Assembly (NCBI GenBank): GCA_020344055.1
Contig: CP070813.1
Span: 540,326-596,947 of the forward strand
Reading direction: 5' to 3'
From: Candidatus Zixiibacteriota bacterium
Lineage (GTDB): Bacteria > Zixibacteria > MSB-5A5 > UBA10806
Length of the DNA stretch: 56,622 nt
Positions 44,928-54,233 of this stretch are shown here, piece after piece. The notes under the pieces are model-generated. The model had not been told where the DNA came from, ran no database searches, and saw only the letters and a list, made by a program, of their open reading frames with translations. Each line of letters begins with the position of its first letter. The first letter of the stretch is position 1. Position numbers and translations under genes: made by a program.

Positions 44928-45535
44928 TATTTCTCCTGGTGCAGATCCTGGTTTTCCTGTTTGGATTCGCCATTAAGCGTTTTCAACCGGATGTATCAAA
45001 TGTCGTCAATATTGACGATTTTCCTTTGGAAAAGGACGGCTGGATCGGCGCCAGAGATGATTTAATACCGGAAATGGTCGAAATGCTCAATCCCTCCGTC
45101 ATTTTTTCCGCGACATATACGAACAGGGAAGGGGTTCCGGTGCATCTGTTTTTCGATTATTTTAGAGGCCAGAGCAATCCCGGAGGACCTCATTCGCCCC
45201 GCAATTGCGTGCCGGGATCGGGCTGGACGATTCTGGAGGAGACCGAACGGGAAATAAAGATAGATAATCGCTTCATAGAAATCGGGAGCTTCAATATAAA
45301 CAGGGGCGGATCAACAATGATCATGGATTTCTGGTATATTACCAGATATGGCGAAACCGCCAACGATTATATATTTAAACTTTACAGCATGATAAGTTCC
45401 CTGACTTTCAAACCCAACGATGTGGCTTTTGTCAGGATTATCTATAACGGCGATGAAGAGGACCTCCGGTTTTTGGACGAATTTGAAAATTTATTCGTGG
45501 AGGAAATTTACAGACATCTGAATTTTGAATTATAA
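44906..45535 (+). CDS. epsI: EpsI-family exosortase-associated protein
   Basis: A 209-residue protein with one N-terminal membrane helix (about 5-23) and an external domain. The block 'PHSPRNCVPGSGWTILEE' (about 95-112) matches the EpsI/DUF3485 signature, whose Cys is conserved. In many exosortase A proteins this domain is fused to the C-terminus; here it is a separate gene overlapping xrtA by 22 bases, so the two are surely co-expressed. EpsI proteins are needed for exopolysaccharide production in methanol-utilising Methylobacillus. The exact biochemical role is unknown. Confidence 0.85.
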   Translation: MVKKTFVIFLLVQILVFLFGFAIKRFQPDVSNVVNIDDFPLEKDGWIGARDDLIPEMVEMLNPSVIFSATYTNREGVPVHLFFDYFRGQSNPGGPHSPRNCVPGSGWTILEETEREIKIDNRFIEIGSFNINRGGSTMIMDFWYITRYGETANDYIFKLYSMISSLTFKPNDVAFVRIIYNGDEEDLRFLDEFENLFVEEIYRHLNFEL

Positions 45536-45698
45536 ATCATAGACCGGAAATTCTATAATAATGTGATATTCATTAAATGTTATATGCGGTATCCGATAAT
45601 AATAACTGGATCTTTGCGGAGGGAGTCTGAGTTTGACATTTCGTAATGGTTATTATATTTTGGATTCGTTTAATCGGAGGGAAGGTTCAGGTTAGTTG

Positions 45699-47210
45699 AT
45701 GAACATTTTTTTACTCAGTGATTTTTTGATAAATTCGGCAACGGAATATCCCGATAAAATCGCGTTGTATTTCGGCGATGATTCTTACAGCTATGCCCGG
45801 CTATACCGGTATTCCCGGAATCTGGCAGGATTTATTTCTGCAAGCGGATTTAAAAAAGGCGATCGGGTTATCACCTACCTGGAGAACAGTCCGGAAACGG
45901 TCATTTCCATGTTCGGATCTCTTCTGGCGGGAGGCGCCTTCTCGGTGGTGAATCAGACCATAAAGGCGCATAAGCTGGCCTATATCATAGGGAATTGCGC
46001 GCCGAAATTCATCGTTACCGACAGCGCCCGGGTGGACGCGTTAAGGGAGTTGCGCTCGCAGGTCAATTTACCGCCGTTAATTTTGATCGACGGTAAAGTC
46101 GAAGGCACCTATGATCTTCGAGAGATTATTAATGGCGATCTGGAGCCTCCGGCCATGCGGATCGTTGATCTCGATCTGGCAGCGATTATTTACACCTCCG
46201 GATCGACCGGCGATCCCAAGGGGGTGGCGTTGAGTCATCGGAATATGGTAACGGCGGCGCGGTCGATTACGCAGTATCTCGAAAACGTGACCTCGGATAT
46301 AATTCTGGACGTTCTGCCGTTGTCTTTCGATTACGGTCTTTACCAGGTGCTTATGGCGTTTTTATTTTCCGGCACCGTGGTTCTGGAGAAAAAATTCGGT
46401 TATCCTTTCAAGCTTATCAAGCTGATTCAATCCAGAAAGGTGACAGGATTGCCATGCGTGCCCACGATGATGGCCATATTCCTGCAGATGGAGGGGCTGG
46501 AGAAGAAGGATCTTTCAAGCGTGCATTATATAAGCAATACCGGGGCCGCGTTGCCGCCCAGTTATATTCCCCGGCTGAATAAGATATTTCCAAATGCCAG
46601 GATTTATTCGATGTACGGGCTTACCGAATGTAAACGGGTCGCTTATCTTCCGCCGTCGATGATAGAAAAGAAGCCGGATTCGGTGGGGATCGCCATGCCC
46701 AATACCGAAGTCTACGTGATCGATGATAAAGGCGAGATCAGAGAACGGGACGCCATGGGGGAACTGGTGGTCAGGGGATCGAATGTTATGAGGTGTTACT
46801 GGAACGATCCCGAGGGGACCGCGAAGGTGCTCCAACCGGGTCGATACCCCTGGGAGCAGGTGCTTCATACGGGCGATCTGTTCCGGATCGATGAGGACGG
46901 TTTTCTCTATTTCAAGGGCCGGATGGACGATATCATTAAATGCCGCGGTGAGAGAGTGTCGCCCAAGGAAATAGAAAATGTGCTTTATGAACTGGAGGAC
47001 TTGGTCGCGGTCAGGGTCACCCCAGTCCCCGATGAGATAATGGGTAATGCCATAAAGGCGGAGGTGGTAAGGAAGCCGGGATCGAATATCTCGATCGATG
47101 AGATCCTTCGTCACTGCCGGGAAAATCTCGAGGATTTAATGCTTCCGAAATATATAGAGATAGTCGAGAGCCTTCCCAAATCGGAATCCGGGAAAATATT
47201 AAAAAAGTAG
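45699..47210 (+). CDS. AMP-forming acyl ligase, exosortase A-system type
   Basis: A protein of about 503 residues of the ANL adenylation superfamily. It has the P-loop-like 'IIYTSGSTGDPKGVALSHRN' (about 164-183), 'YSMYGLTECKRVAYLPP', the hinge 'LHTGDLFRIDEDGFLYFKGR' with 'MDDIIKCRGERVSPKEIENV', and the final catalytic Lys in 'PKSESGKILKK'. Ligases like this, named exosortase A system-associated, load an acyl or aminoacyl group, probably onto the carrier protein encoded 2 kb downstream. An in-frame TTG precedes the ATG at 45699 by one codon. The 160-base gap after epsI leaves room for a promoter, but I see none that is convincing. Confidence 0.85.
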   Translation: MNIFLLSDFLINSATEYPDKIALYFGDDSYSYARLYRYSRNLAGFISASGFKKGDRVITYLENSPETVISMFGSLLAGGAFSVVNQTIKAHKLAYIIGNCAPKFIVTDSARVDALRELRSQVNLPPLILIDGKVEGTYDLREIINGDLEPPAMRIVDLDLAAIIYTSGSTGDPKGVALSHRNMVTAARSITQYLENVTSDIILDVLPLSFDYGLYQVLMAFLFSGTVVLEKKFGYPFKLIKLIQSRKVTGLPCVPTMMAIFLQMEGLEKKDLSSVHYISNTGAALPPSYIPRLNKIFPNARIYSMYGLTECKRVAYLPPSMIEKKPDSVGIAMPNTEVYVIDDKGEIRERDAMGELVVRGSNVMRCYWNDPEGTAKVLQPGRYPWEQVLHTGDLFRIDEDGFLYFKGRMDDIIKCRGERVSPKEIENVLYELEDLVAVRVTPVPDEIMGNAIKAEVVRKPGSNISIDEILRHCRENLEDLMLPKYIEIVESLPKSESGKILKK

Positions 47211-47258
47211 TATATATACTGGGGCATAGTTTTGAGTATAAGCGACCGGGACCATTAG

Positions 47259-49250
47259 ATGTGTGGCATAGCGGGATATTTCAACCTTAGAGATGAATCG
47301 CCTCCCGACCGCGAATTGATCGGCCGGATGGTGAATATGATCCGGCACCGGGGGCCGGATGAATTCGGGGCGTATGTAGATAATCGATGCGCGCTGGGGC
47401 AGGCGCGGCTATCAATCATTGACCTGGCCACCGGTTCTCAACCCCTTTCCAACGAGGATGAGACGTTATGGATTACATTCAATGGCGAGATTTTCAATTA
47501 TATTGAGCTCCGCGGCGAACTGGAGAAAAAGGGGCACAGATTCAAGACTCGTTCCGATACCGAGGTGATCGTTCATTCATACGAGGAGTGGGGGGAAGAG
47601 TGCCTGAATCGATTCAACGGGCAGTTCGCTTTCGCATTATATGATAGAAAGGCAAAAAGCCTGTTTATCGCCAGAGACAGGTTGGGTATCAGGCCAGTTT
47701 TTTATACCGAGCTTAACGGCCGCTTTTATTTCGCTTCGGAGATAAAATCGATTTTCTGCGAGCCGGCGATACTACGGAGATTGGATTATCAGGGACTGGA
47801 CGAGATCTTCACCTGGTGGACGACATCCCCACCAAAGACGGCGTTCGAGAAGATCAATGAGCTCGAGGCGGGGACCTATCTCGAGATAAAGGATGGGCTG
47901 CTTCGGAAAAAACAGTACTGGTTTATGAATTTCCCCACTGAATTTGATTTGAGTCGGGATCTCGAATCCTGGGCCGAAGAGCTTCATGCTCTGCTTGTCG
48001 ACGCTGTCAGATTAAGACTGCGTGCGGACGTTCCCGTAGGGGCGTATCTTTCGGGGGGTCTGGATTCATCGGCCACCACGGCCCTGATAAGGAACTTCAC
48101 GGACACCAGAGTGGAGACTTTTTCCATCGCTTTTCACGATAAGGCTTACGACGAATCGGATTATCAGAACCAGATGGCTGAATTTCTCGGCACCAATCAC
48201 CATCAGATAAAATGCTCCTACAAGGATATCGCGGAGAATTTCCCGAAGGTTATCTGGCATACGGAGCGGCCGATCCTCCGGACCGCCCCCACGCCCCTTT
48301 ACATGCTGTCCGATCTGGTACGGGGGAATAATTTCAAAGTGGTTTTGACTGGTGAGGGTTCGGACGAGATTCTGGCGGGTTACGATGTCTTCAAGGAAAC
48401 CCTAATCCGCAGTTTCTGGGCCAAAGACCCTGATTCGGAATGGAGGCCGGCGTTATTGAAAAGGCTCTATCCCACATTGCCGCTTTCGGCATCGAGGGCC
48501 AGATTTTATCTGGAGACTTTTTATAAATCAGGTCTTTCCGAGTCGGAAAAGTTTTATTTTTCTCATATTCCCAGGATAAACACCACCACCAGGATAAAGG
48601 ATTATTTTACCGACGATGTTAAATCGTCGCTGATGGGCTATGATTCGGTAGGATCTTTTAAAGGCCATATACCGGAATCTTTCTATAAATGGCGCCAGCT
48701 TTTAAGGGCGCAATATCTTGAAGCGAGATCCTTGCTGTCAGGCTATCTTTTATCGTCACAGGGGGACCGGGTATCGGCGGCCAATTCCATCGAAGGGAGG
48801 TACCCGTTTCTGGATTATAGGGTCGTGGAGCTGGGAGCGAGAATTCCGACCTGGTACAAGATAATGGGACTCAAGGAGAAACTGGTCTTGAAAAAGGCGA
48901 TGAAAAAAGAGCTTCCCCCGGAAATCACGCAAAGAGTCAAGCAGCCGTACATGGCGCCGGATTCCAACAGCTTTTTTCAAGAAGATTCCCCCTCTTATAT
49001 AAAGGATATGCTCTCCGGGACATCTTTAAAGAAGACGGGGGTATTTAATCCCGATTACGTCTCCAAGCTTTCGGAAAAATGCGCGAGGCTTTATCACGCC
49101 CACCTGTCGTTCAAGGATAACATGTCCTTTATAGGGATTTTGTCCACTCAACTTCTGATAAACCAGTATATCGATAATTTTATTCCGGCCGCGTCCTTGA
49201 ACAAGGATTCCTACAAGGTGTGGCACGATTTTTCCGAACGGGCCAGATAA
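47259..49250 (+). CDS. Asparagine synthase-like glutamine amidotransferase, exosortase-associated type
   Basis: A 663-residue AsnB homologue. The N-terminal class II glutaminase starts at the catalytic Cys2 ('MCGIAGYFNLRD') and carries 'MIRHRGPDEFGAY' and 'WITFNGEIFNYIELRGEL'. The C-terminal synthetase domain has the PP-loop 'AYLSGGLDSSATTALI' (about 265-280) and 'VVLTGEGSDEILAGYDVF'. It converts a carboxylate to an amide with glutamine-derived ammonia. Homologues lie in exosortase A loci as 'amidotransferase 1'. Here it is 48 bases behind the ligase. I infer it amidates a sugar acid or an acyl group destined for the exopolysaccharide rather than free aspartate. Confidence 0.88.
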   Translation: MCGIAGYFNLRDESPPDRELIGRMVNMIRHRGPDEFGAYVDNRCALGQARLSIIDLATGSQPLSNEDETLWITFNGEIFNYIELRGELEKKGHRFKTRSDTEVIVHSYEEWGEECLNRFNGQFAFALYDRKAKSLFIARDRLGIRPVFYTELNGRFYFASEIKSIFCEPAILRRLDYQGLDEIFTWWTTSPPKTAFEKINELEAGTYLEIKDGLLRKKQYWFMNFPTEFDLSRDLESWAEELHALLVDAVRLRLRADVPVGAYLSGGLDSSATTALIRNFTDTRVETFSIAFHDKAYDESDYQNQMAEFLGTNHHQIKCSYKDIAENFPKVIWHTERPILRTAPTPLYMLSDLVRGNNFKVVLTGEGSDEILAGYDVFKETLIRSFWAKDPDSEWRPALLKRLYPTLPLSASRARFYLETFYKSGLSESEKFYFSHIPRINTTTRIKDYFTDDVKSSLMGYDSVGSFKGHIPESFYKWRQLLRAQYLEARSLLSGYLLSSQGDRVSAANSIEGRYPFLDYRVVELGARIPTWYKIMGLKEKLVLKKAMKKELPPEITQRVKQPYMAPDSNSFFQEDSPSYIKDMLSGTSLKKTGVFNPDYVSKLSEKCARLYHAHLSFKDNMSFIGILSTQLLINQYIDNFIPAASLNKDSYKVWHDFSERAR

Positions 49251-49416
49251 TAGTTGAATAATTGACATTAACGGAATAAATTTCGAGCTTGAATAAAGAA
49301 TATCTGGATGAGGTCGAAACTTGTTCTGGGATAGTTAAGTTCAAATACCGGTAAAATAATTGATCGATCAAAACGCCTTGCTTACGGCTCAAGCCAGATA
49401 GATTTCAGGAGGGATC

Positions 49417-49665
49417 TTGGAGATTCGGGAAAAGATTAGAGATTTCATTACGGATAATTTTATGATGGGTATGAATCCGGAGAGTCTTACTGACGGAGAT
49501 TCATTGCTGGATAAAGGAATAGTGGACTCGACGGGGGTCCTCGAGCTAATAGGGTTTCTGGAGGAGAGTTTTGAAATTCAGATCGACGACGAGGAACTTA
49601 TACCTGAAAACCTCGATTCCGTGGTAAACCTGGTCGATTTTGTCAACCGCAAGAAAGCCAGTTGA
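49417..49665 (+). CDS. Acyl carrier protein
   Basis: An 82-residue acidic phosphopantetheine carrier. The prosthetic-group Ser lies in 'LDKGIVDSTGVLELIGFLEE' (about residue 39), where the usual D-S-L is D-S-T. Start TTG at 49417, with AGGAGG four bases upstream. It lies between the amidotransferase and NAD-synthase-like genes and behind the adenylating ligase. The set reads as a loading enzyme with its dedicated carrier. It is not next to fatty-acid synthesis genes, so a specialised role is likely. Confidence 0.88.
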   Translation: MEIREKIRDFITDNFMMGMNPESLTDGDSLLDKGIVDSTGVLELIGFLEESFEIQIDDEELIPENLDSVVNLVDFVNRKKAS

Positions 49666-49668
49666 TTT

Positions 49669-50640
49669 ATGGCTTTGAAATTCTCAAAAGACTTGATTAA
49701 ACTAGACTGCCCCCGGGTTGTGGATGATCTTGTAGAAAAGCTTAACCAAAATGTTTATACCAATTTTCGGCGTCAGGGCGCCGTGGTCGGGACCTCCGGC
49801 GGCGTGGATTCATCGGTGGTGGCGGCGTTGTGCGTGAAGGCCTTTGGCCCGGACAAGGTGCTGGGCGCCATATTGCCGGACCAGGACAACTCCCCGGAAT
49901 CGACGGAATTCGCGGTCAGGCTGGCAAAGAAACTGGGTTACGAATATGTCATAGATGATGTCACGGCGCCGCTCGAGGCCGCGGGATGCTATAAAAACCG
50001 GGATGACGGATTCAGGATGGTATTTCCGGAATGGAGGGAAGGCTGGAAAGCCAAGATAGTTTTGCCCTCCAACCTTCTCGAATCCGGCAGGATGAACGTT
50101 TTCCGGCTGGCGGTGGAGTCTCCTGACGGCGAGAAGATGGAGAAACGCCTTCCCCTGAAAGCGTATCTGAATATCGTGGCGGCATCCAATATGAAGCAGC
50201 GCATAAGGATGCTTACACTATATTACGAGGCGGAAAAACGCAACTATGCCGTTATCGGTACGGCCAATAAAAATGAGTACGAGCAGGGATTCTTCGTTAA
50301 ATACGGCGACGGCGGCGTGGATATCAAGCCTATAGTGGGTTTCTACAAGACCCAGATATTTCAGCTCGCGGAGTACCTGGATATACCGAAGGAGATACGT
50401 TCCAGGACGCCGTCGGCGGAAACATATCCGTCGGATGTAAGCCAGGAGGAGTTCTTTTTCGGGCTAGATTTTAAGATTATGGATCAATTGTGGTTCGCCA
50501 AGGAAGGCGGATTCGCCATCGATGACGTTGCGGAGGTAACGGGGTTGACGGTCGAACAGGTGGAGAGGGTATGGCACGACCTGGATCAGAAGAAACGAAC
50601 CACGGAGTACCTCAGGCATCCGCCGATATTATTTAAATAA
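49669..50640 (+). CDS. NAD(+) synthase-like ATP pyrophosphatase in the exosortase locus
   Basis: A 323-residue homologue of ammonia-dependent NAD synthases. The PP-loop is 'GAVVGTSGGVDSSVVAALC' (about 38-56), and the downstream 'VIGTANKNEYEQGFFVKYGD' with 'GGVDIKPIVGFYKTQIFQLA' matches the NadE core. A segment of about 60 residues (about 100-160, including 'GMLK'-free basic stretches such as 'GWKAKIVLPSNLLESGRMN') makes it longer than typical NadE. There is no fused glutaminase. It starts three bases after the carrier protein stop, so they are coupled. It could be the cell's only NAD synthase, but this placement suggests a dedicated adenylating amide or amine ligase acting on the carrier-bound group. 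Confidence 0.75.
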   Translation: MALKFSKDLIKLDCPRVVDDLVEKLNQNVYTNFRRQGAVVGTSGGVDSSVVAALCVKAFGPDKVLGAILPDQDNSPESTEFAVRLAKKLGYEYVIDDVTAPLEAAGCYKNRDDGFRMVFPEWREGWKAKIVLPSNLLESGRMNVFRLAVESPDGEKMEKRLPLKAYLNIVAASNMKQRIRMLTLYYEAEKRNYAVIGTANKNEYEQGFFVKYGDGGVDIKPIVGFYKTQIFQLAEYLDIPKEIRSRTPSAETYPSDVSQEEFFFGLDFKIMDQLWFAKEGGFAIDDVAEVTGLTVEQVERVWHDLDQKKRTTEYLRHPPILFK

Positions 50641-50775
50641 ATTATCCCGATTTGCTGCAAGACTAATATAGAATCGCCTTGTTTTATTTGATCTCAATTT
50701 GATATCCAGGACGCCGTAAATTTGGCGTTCAGGCGAAAGAAGCTGTCAGCCTGCAGGGACAAAGAGAAAACTAAA

Positions 50776-50804
50776 TTGCCTTTTGGAGGGTATTTATGTA
50801 ATAT
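50776..50804 (+). promoter_or_regulatory. Sigma-70-type promoter of the tRNA-Leu gene
   Basis: TTGCCT (50776-50781), a 17-base spacer and TAATAT (50799-50804) place the start about ten bases before the tRNA. The same transcript may read on into tig, whose start is 26 bases beyond the tRNA. Confidence 0.6.
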
Positions 50805-50821
50805 AAGGTTTTAGACGATTT

Positions 50822-50903
50822 GCGAGAGTGGCGGAATCGGCAGACGCGCTGGATTTAGGATCCAGTCCCGCAAGGGGTGGGGGTTCAAATCCCCCCTTTC
50901 GCA
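50822..50903 (+). tRNA. tRNA-Leu (anticodon UAG)
   Basis: An 82-base class II tRNA. The acceptor strands GCGAGAG and CTTTCGC pair with one G-T, and the discriminator is A. The D-arm region is GGCGGAATCGGCAGACGC. The anticodon stem CTGGA/TCCAG encloses the loop TTTAGGA, giving TAG, which reads CUA leucine codons. A long variable arm (TCCCGCAAGGGG) and the T-arm GGGGGTTCAAATCCCCC complete it. The 3' CCA is not encoded. Confidence 0.95.
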
Positions 50904-50928
50904 TTAGAAGTTAAAATAAAGGTTTAAG

Positions 50929-52266
50929 ATGATGAAAGACGCTGATGACAAGAAGAAAAACGACGTCACCGATAAGGAGCGGGAATCCGGCGACGCCATA
51001 AAGGATTTAAAGGTAGATATTAGCAAGGGGCAATCCTGGACGAGATTTCTGAATATCGAGGTTCCATCCGATAAAGTGGATGAGAAATTCAAGGAGGTTT
51101 ACGGCGATTTTCGCAGGAAGGCCAATATCCCGGGATTCCGTGCGGGCAAGGCTCCCATGAATTTAATAGAGAAAAAATTCGAGGCCGATGTCAAGGTAGA
51201 GGTGCTGGAATCGCTGGTCGAGGAGGCCTACAGGCAAGCCATTATGATGGAGAAGATCTGGCCGCTGGCCGATCCGAAGGTGACCGGTATTGACTTTGAG
51301 AAAAACAGGCCGTTGAAGTTTAAGGCCGAGATCGAAATCAGGCCGGAAGTGAAGTTGAAAAAGCATAAGGGATTCCGGGTTGAGAAAACGGTGCGCAAGG
51401 TGACCGAAAAGGATATGGATGATTCCATAGAGTACATGCGTGAAAAGATGGCGGAGTTCGAAACGGTGGAGCGTCCGGCGATAAACGGCGACCAGGTGAA
51501 AATCGATCTATTGAAGAAATTCGATAAACTAGAACGGTTGAAAGAAGATAAACTCGAAGATGTGGAGATTGTGCTGGGTTCCGAAGGGATCTTGAAGGAG
51601 TTTCAGGAAGGCCTGCCGGGCATGGGCATCGGCGAGATGAAGGATATTACGGTCAAGTATCCTGGGGATTATTATGATAAAAATCTTGCCGGTGATGAGA
51701 TAACGTACACGGCTGTTGTCAAAGAGGTAAAGAAGAGGAATCTGCCGGAGGTCAATGACGAGCTGGTCTCGAAGGTCTCCTCGTATAAGACGGTTGATGA
51801 ATTCCGGGAGTCGTTAAGGGAAAACCTGAAGAAGCAGGCCGAAAACGAGGCCACCAGGACGTTGAGGGGTGAGATAATCAGGAGAGTGGTCGAGGCCAAC
51901 AGTTTTGATGTCCCGATATCTCTCATAGACAAATACCTGAATTCGGTTGTGGAGGACTATAAATCGAGCGGCGAAACTGTCGATGAAAGTTCCATAAGGA
52001 ATCAATACCGGCCGGTGGGCGAAAATATGATCCGCTGGAATTTCCTGTATTACGAGATAGCGAAGACGGAAAATATTACGGTTACAACGGAAGACAGGGC
52101 GAAATGGGTTCATGATTTCGCGATCACTCACAGCCTGACTCAGGAAAAGGCCCGGGAGATTCTGGGCCGGTCAAAAAGGCAGAACGAGATAGATGATTCC
52201 ATCCTGGAGGGGAAGGTTCTCGAGCATATAATCGATAATTCGGAAATAATAAGAACGGAAAAATAG
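50929..52266 (+). CDS. tig: Trigger factor (ribosome-associated chaperone)
   Basis: A 445-residue trigger factor. The ribosome-binding loop carries the signature 'GFRAGKAP' (residues 69-76). An FKBP-like PPIase domain (about 180-265) has 'EFQEGLPGMGIGEMKDITVK', and a helical C-terminal domain follows. About 25 extra, highly charged residues precede the usual start, so the true start may lie downstream, although AAAGG stands at a good distance from ATG 50929. It binds nascent chains at the ribosome exit. It is followed by clpP after 13 bases, the common tig-clpP-clpX arrangement. Confidence 0.95.
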   Translation: MMKDADDKKKNDVTDKERESGDAIKDLKVDISKGQSWTRFLNIEVPSDKVDEKFKEVYGDFRRKANIPGFRAGKAPMNLIEKKFEADVKVEVLESLVEEAYRQAIMMEKIWPLADPKVTGIDFEKNRPLKFKAEIEIRPEVKLKKHKGFRVEKTVRKVTEKDMDDSIEYMREKMAEFETVERPAINGDQVKIDLLKKFDKLERLKEDKLEDVEIVLGSEGILKEFQEGLPGMGIGEMKDITVKYPGDYYDKNLAGDEITYTAVVKEVKKRNLPEVNDELVSKVSSYKTVDEFRESLRENLKKQAENEATRTLRGEIIRRVVEANSFDVPISLIDKYLNSVVEDYKSSGETVDESSIRNQYRPVGENMIRWNFLYYEIAKTENITVTTEDRAKWVHDFAITHSLTQEKAREILGRSKRQNEIDDSILEGKVLEHIIDNSEIIRTEK

Positions 52267-52279
52267 AGAGGTAGATTAA

Positions 52280-52873
52280 ATGACATTAATACCGATGGTT
52301 GTGGAGCAGACCGGGAGAGGCGAACGGGCCTACGACATATATTCCAGACTGCTTAAGGACAGAATCGTTTTCGTCGGAACCCCCATTGATGACAACATCG
52401 CCAACCTGGTCATAGCGCAGCTTCTTTTTTTGCAGGCGGAAGATCCCGAGAAGGATATTTTCGTCTATATAAATACGCCCGGTGGATCGGTTACCGCGGG
52501 CATGGCGATCTATGACACAATGCAGTTTATCAAGCCGGACGTCAACACCACCTGCGTCGGCATGGCGGCATCGATGGGCGCCCTGCTGTTGGCAGGAGGG
52601 GCGCAGGGGAAGAGGGCGGCTTTGAAGAATTCGAAGATCATGATCCATCAACCCTGGGGAGGATTCCAGGGTGCCGCCTCGGATATCGAGATACACGCCA
52701 AGGAGATCGTCAAAACCAAGGAACAGATAAATCAGATACTCGCCAGGCATACCGGCCAGCCCTATGAAAAAATCATAACCGATACCGACCGGGACAATTT
52801 CATGTCCGCCGAGGAAGCCAAGGCTTATGGCCTGGTGGATGAGGTTTACGAGAAAAAAGACAAAAAGAAATAA
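52280..52873 (+). CDS. clpP: ATP-dependent Clp protease proteolytic subunit
   Basis: A 197-residue serine peptidase with the full triad: Ser98 in '[18 protein letters not shown]', His123 in '[13 protein letters not shown]' and Asp172 in '[18 protein letters not shown]'. It forms the tetradecameric chamber fed by ClpX. Length is normal for the family. The stop codon TAA overlaps the clpX start as TAATG, indicating coupled translation. A purine-rich AGAGAGG precedes its own ATG. Confidence 0.97.
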   Translation: MTLIPMVVEQTGRGERAYDIYSRLLKDRIVFVGTPIDDNIANLVIAQLLFLQAEDPEKDIFVYINTPGGSVTAGMAIYDTMQFIKPDVNTTCVGMAASMGALLLAGGAQGKRAALKNSKIMIHQPWGGFQGAASDIEIHAKEIVKTKEQINQILARHTGQPYEKIITDTDRDNFMSAEEAKAYGLVDEVYEKKDKKK

Positions 52874-54138
52874 TGCCGGATAAAAAGGACGGGTCATTTC
52901 ACGACGGCGGAGAACGGCGCTGCGATTTCTGCGGCCGCCCGGCGGGGCAGGCGGGCAGGCTGTTCGGGGGCGGAAACGCGGTCATATGCGAGGTTTGCGT
53001 CGATCTGTGCCATACCGCCTTGACCGAAGATCAAAAGGTATCGAAACCGGAAAAATTCGATATACCGGCTCCGGGTGAGATAAAAGAGTTTCTCGATAAA
53101 TACGTTATCGCCCAGGAACGCGCCAAGAAGATAATTTCGGTCGCCGTATATAATCATTATAAACGGATTCTCAATCAGTCGCCGGCCAACCAGGACGAGG
53201 TGGAGCTGGAGAAATCGAATATACTGCTTGTAGGACCCACCGGCACCGGCAAGACGCTGATAGCGCAGACGCTGGCGAAGATGCTGCATGTCCCGTTTAC
53301 CATTGCCGACGCCACGGTACTGACCGAGGCCGGATATGTGGGCGAGGACGTGGAGAATATCCTGGTCAGGTTGCTGCAGGCGGCCGATTATAACGTAGAA
53401 TCGGCCGAAAGGGGTATCATCTATATCGACGAGCTCGATAAGATAAGCAGGCGCTCCGCCAATCCATCGATAACGCGCGATGTATCGGGCGAGGGCGTAC
53501 AGCAGGGGCTTTTAAAGATACTCGAAGGAACGATCGCCGCCGTCCCGCCCAAGGGGGGGCGGAAACATCCCGAGCAGCCGCTGGTGCAGATCAATACCAA
53601 AAATATTCTATTTATCTGCGGCGGGGCGTTTGACGGACTGGAGAAGATCATAGCGCGGCGGGTGGGCAGAAAGATAGTCGGGTTCCGGACCGATACCGAG
53701 GCCATCAGCGGAAAGATCTCCGAACTGCTGAAGTTTGTGGAGAACGAGGATCTTCTGGAATACGGGCTTATTCCCGAAATAATAGGCAGGATCCCGGTGG
53801 TGTGCGCCCTGGAGGAGCTCGATAAGGAGGCTCTTATAACAATTCTTGAAGAGCCGAAGAACGCGCTGGTGAAGCAGTATAAAAAATATTTCGAGCTCGA
53901 GGGCGTGGAGCTGGAGTTCGAGGAGGCGGCCCTGGAAGCGATAGCCGACGCCGCCTTGAAGAAAGGGACCGGCGCCCGGGGGCTTCGCTCCATAGTGGAA
54001 AACGTCATGATCGATATCATGTATGATATCCCCTCGAAGAAGGATATCGAAAAATGCGTGATTTCCAAAGAGGTTATCGAAAAGAAATCCCCGCCGCAGC
54101 TGATCTACAAGGCTGAAAAGAAGCGGAAGTCGGCGTAG
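52873..54138 (+). CDS. clpX: ClpX, ATPase subunit of the Clp protease
   Basis: A 421-residue AAA+ unfoldase. The N-terminal zinc-binding domain has Cys17, Cys20, Cys39 and Cys42 ('CDFCGRP' and 'CEVCVDLC'). Walker A is 'GPTGTGKT' (121-128), the pore-loop 'GYVGED' is near 154, Walker B is '[10 protein letters not shown]' (182-191), the substrate-gripping 'GGRKHPEQP' loop is near 230, and sensor 2 is in '[16 protein letters not shown]'. It unfolds tagged substrates and delivers them to ClpP. It ends the tig-clpP-clpX operon. No clear terminator follows in the 95-base gap. Confidence 0.97.
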   Translation: MPDKKDGSFHDGGERRCDFCGRPAGQAGRLFGGGNAVICEVCVDLCHTALTEDQKVSKPEKFDIPAPGEIKEFLDKYVIAQERAKKIISVAVYNHYKRILNQSPANQDEVELEKSNILLVGPTGTGKTLIAQTLAKMLHVPFTIADATVLTEAGYVGEDVENILVRLLQAADYNVESAERGIIYIDELDKISRRSANPSITRDVSGEGVQQGLLKILEGTIAAVPPKGGRKHPEQPLVQINTKNILFICGGAFDGLEKIIARRVGRKIVGFRTDTEAISGKISELLKFVENEDLLEYGLIPEIIGRIPVVCALEELDKEALITILEEPKNALVKQYKKYFELEGVELEFEEAALEAIADAALKKGTGARGLRSIVENVMIDIMYDIPSKKDIEKCVISKEVIEKKSPPQLIYKAEKKRKSA

Positions 54139-54183
54139 CCTGAGATATTTAATATCTTACCAAAAATAAAATTTATAATTATA

Positions 54184-54211
54184 TTGACAAAGTAATCCAT
54201 CTGAGTATATT
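54184..54211 (+). promoter_or_regulatory. Sigma-70-type promoter of the FG-GAP/dockerin gene
   Basis: A perfect TTGACA (54184-54189), a 16-base spacer and TATATT (54206-54211) lie immediately before the AGGAGG ribosome site (54224-54229) and the TTG start at 54234. Confidence 0.6.
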
Positions 54212-54233
54212 GAATTTATAATCAGGAGGCGGT

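Noticed and set aside
50700..50735. Terminator after the NAD-synthase-like gene (GACGCC...GGCGTT)
   Set aside because: The stem is six bases with no T-run following; too weak to call.
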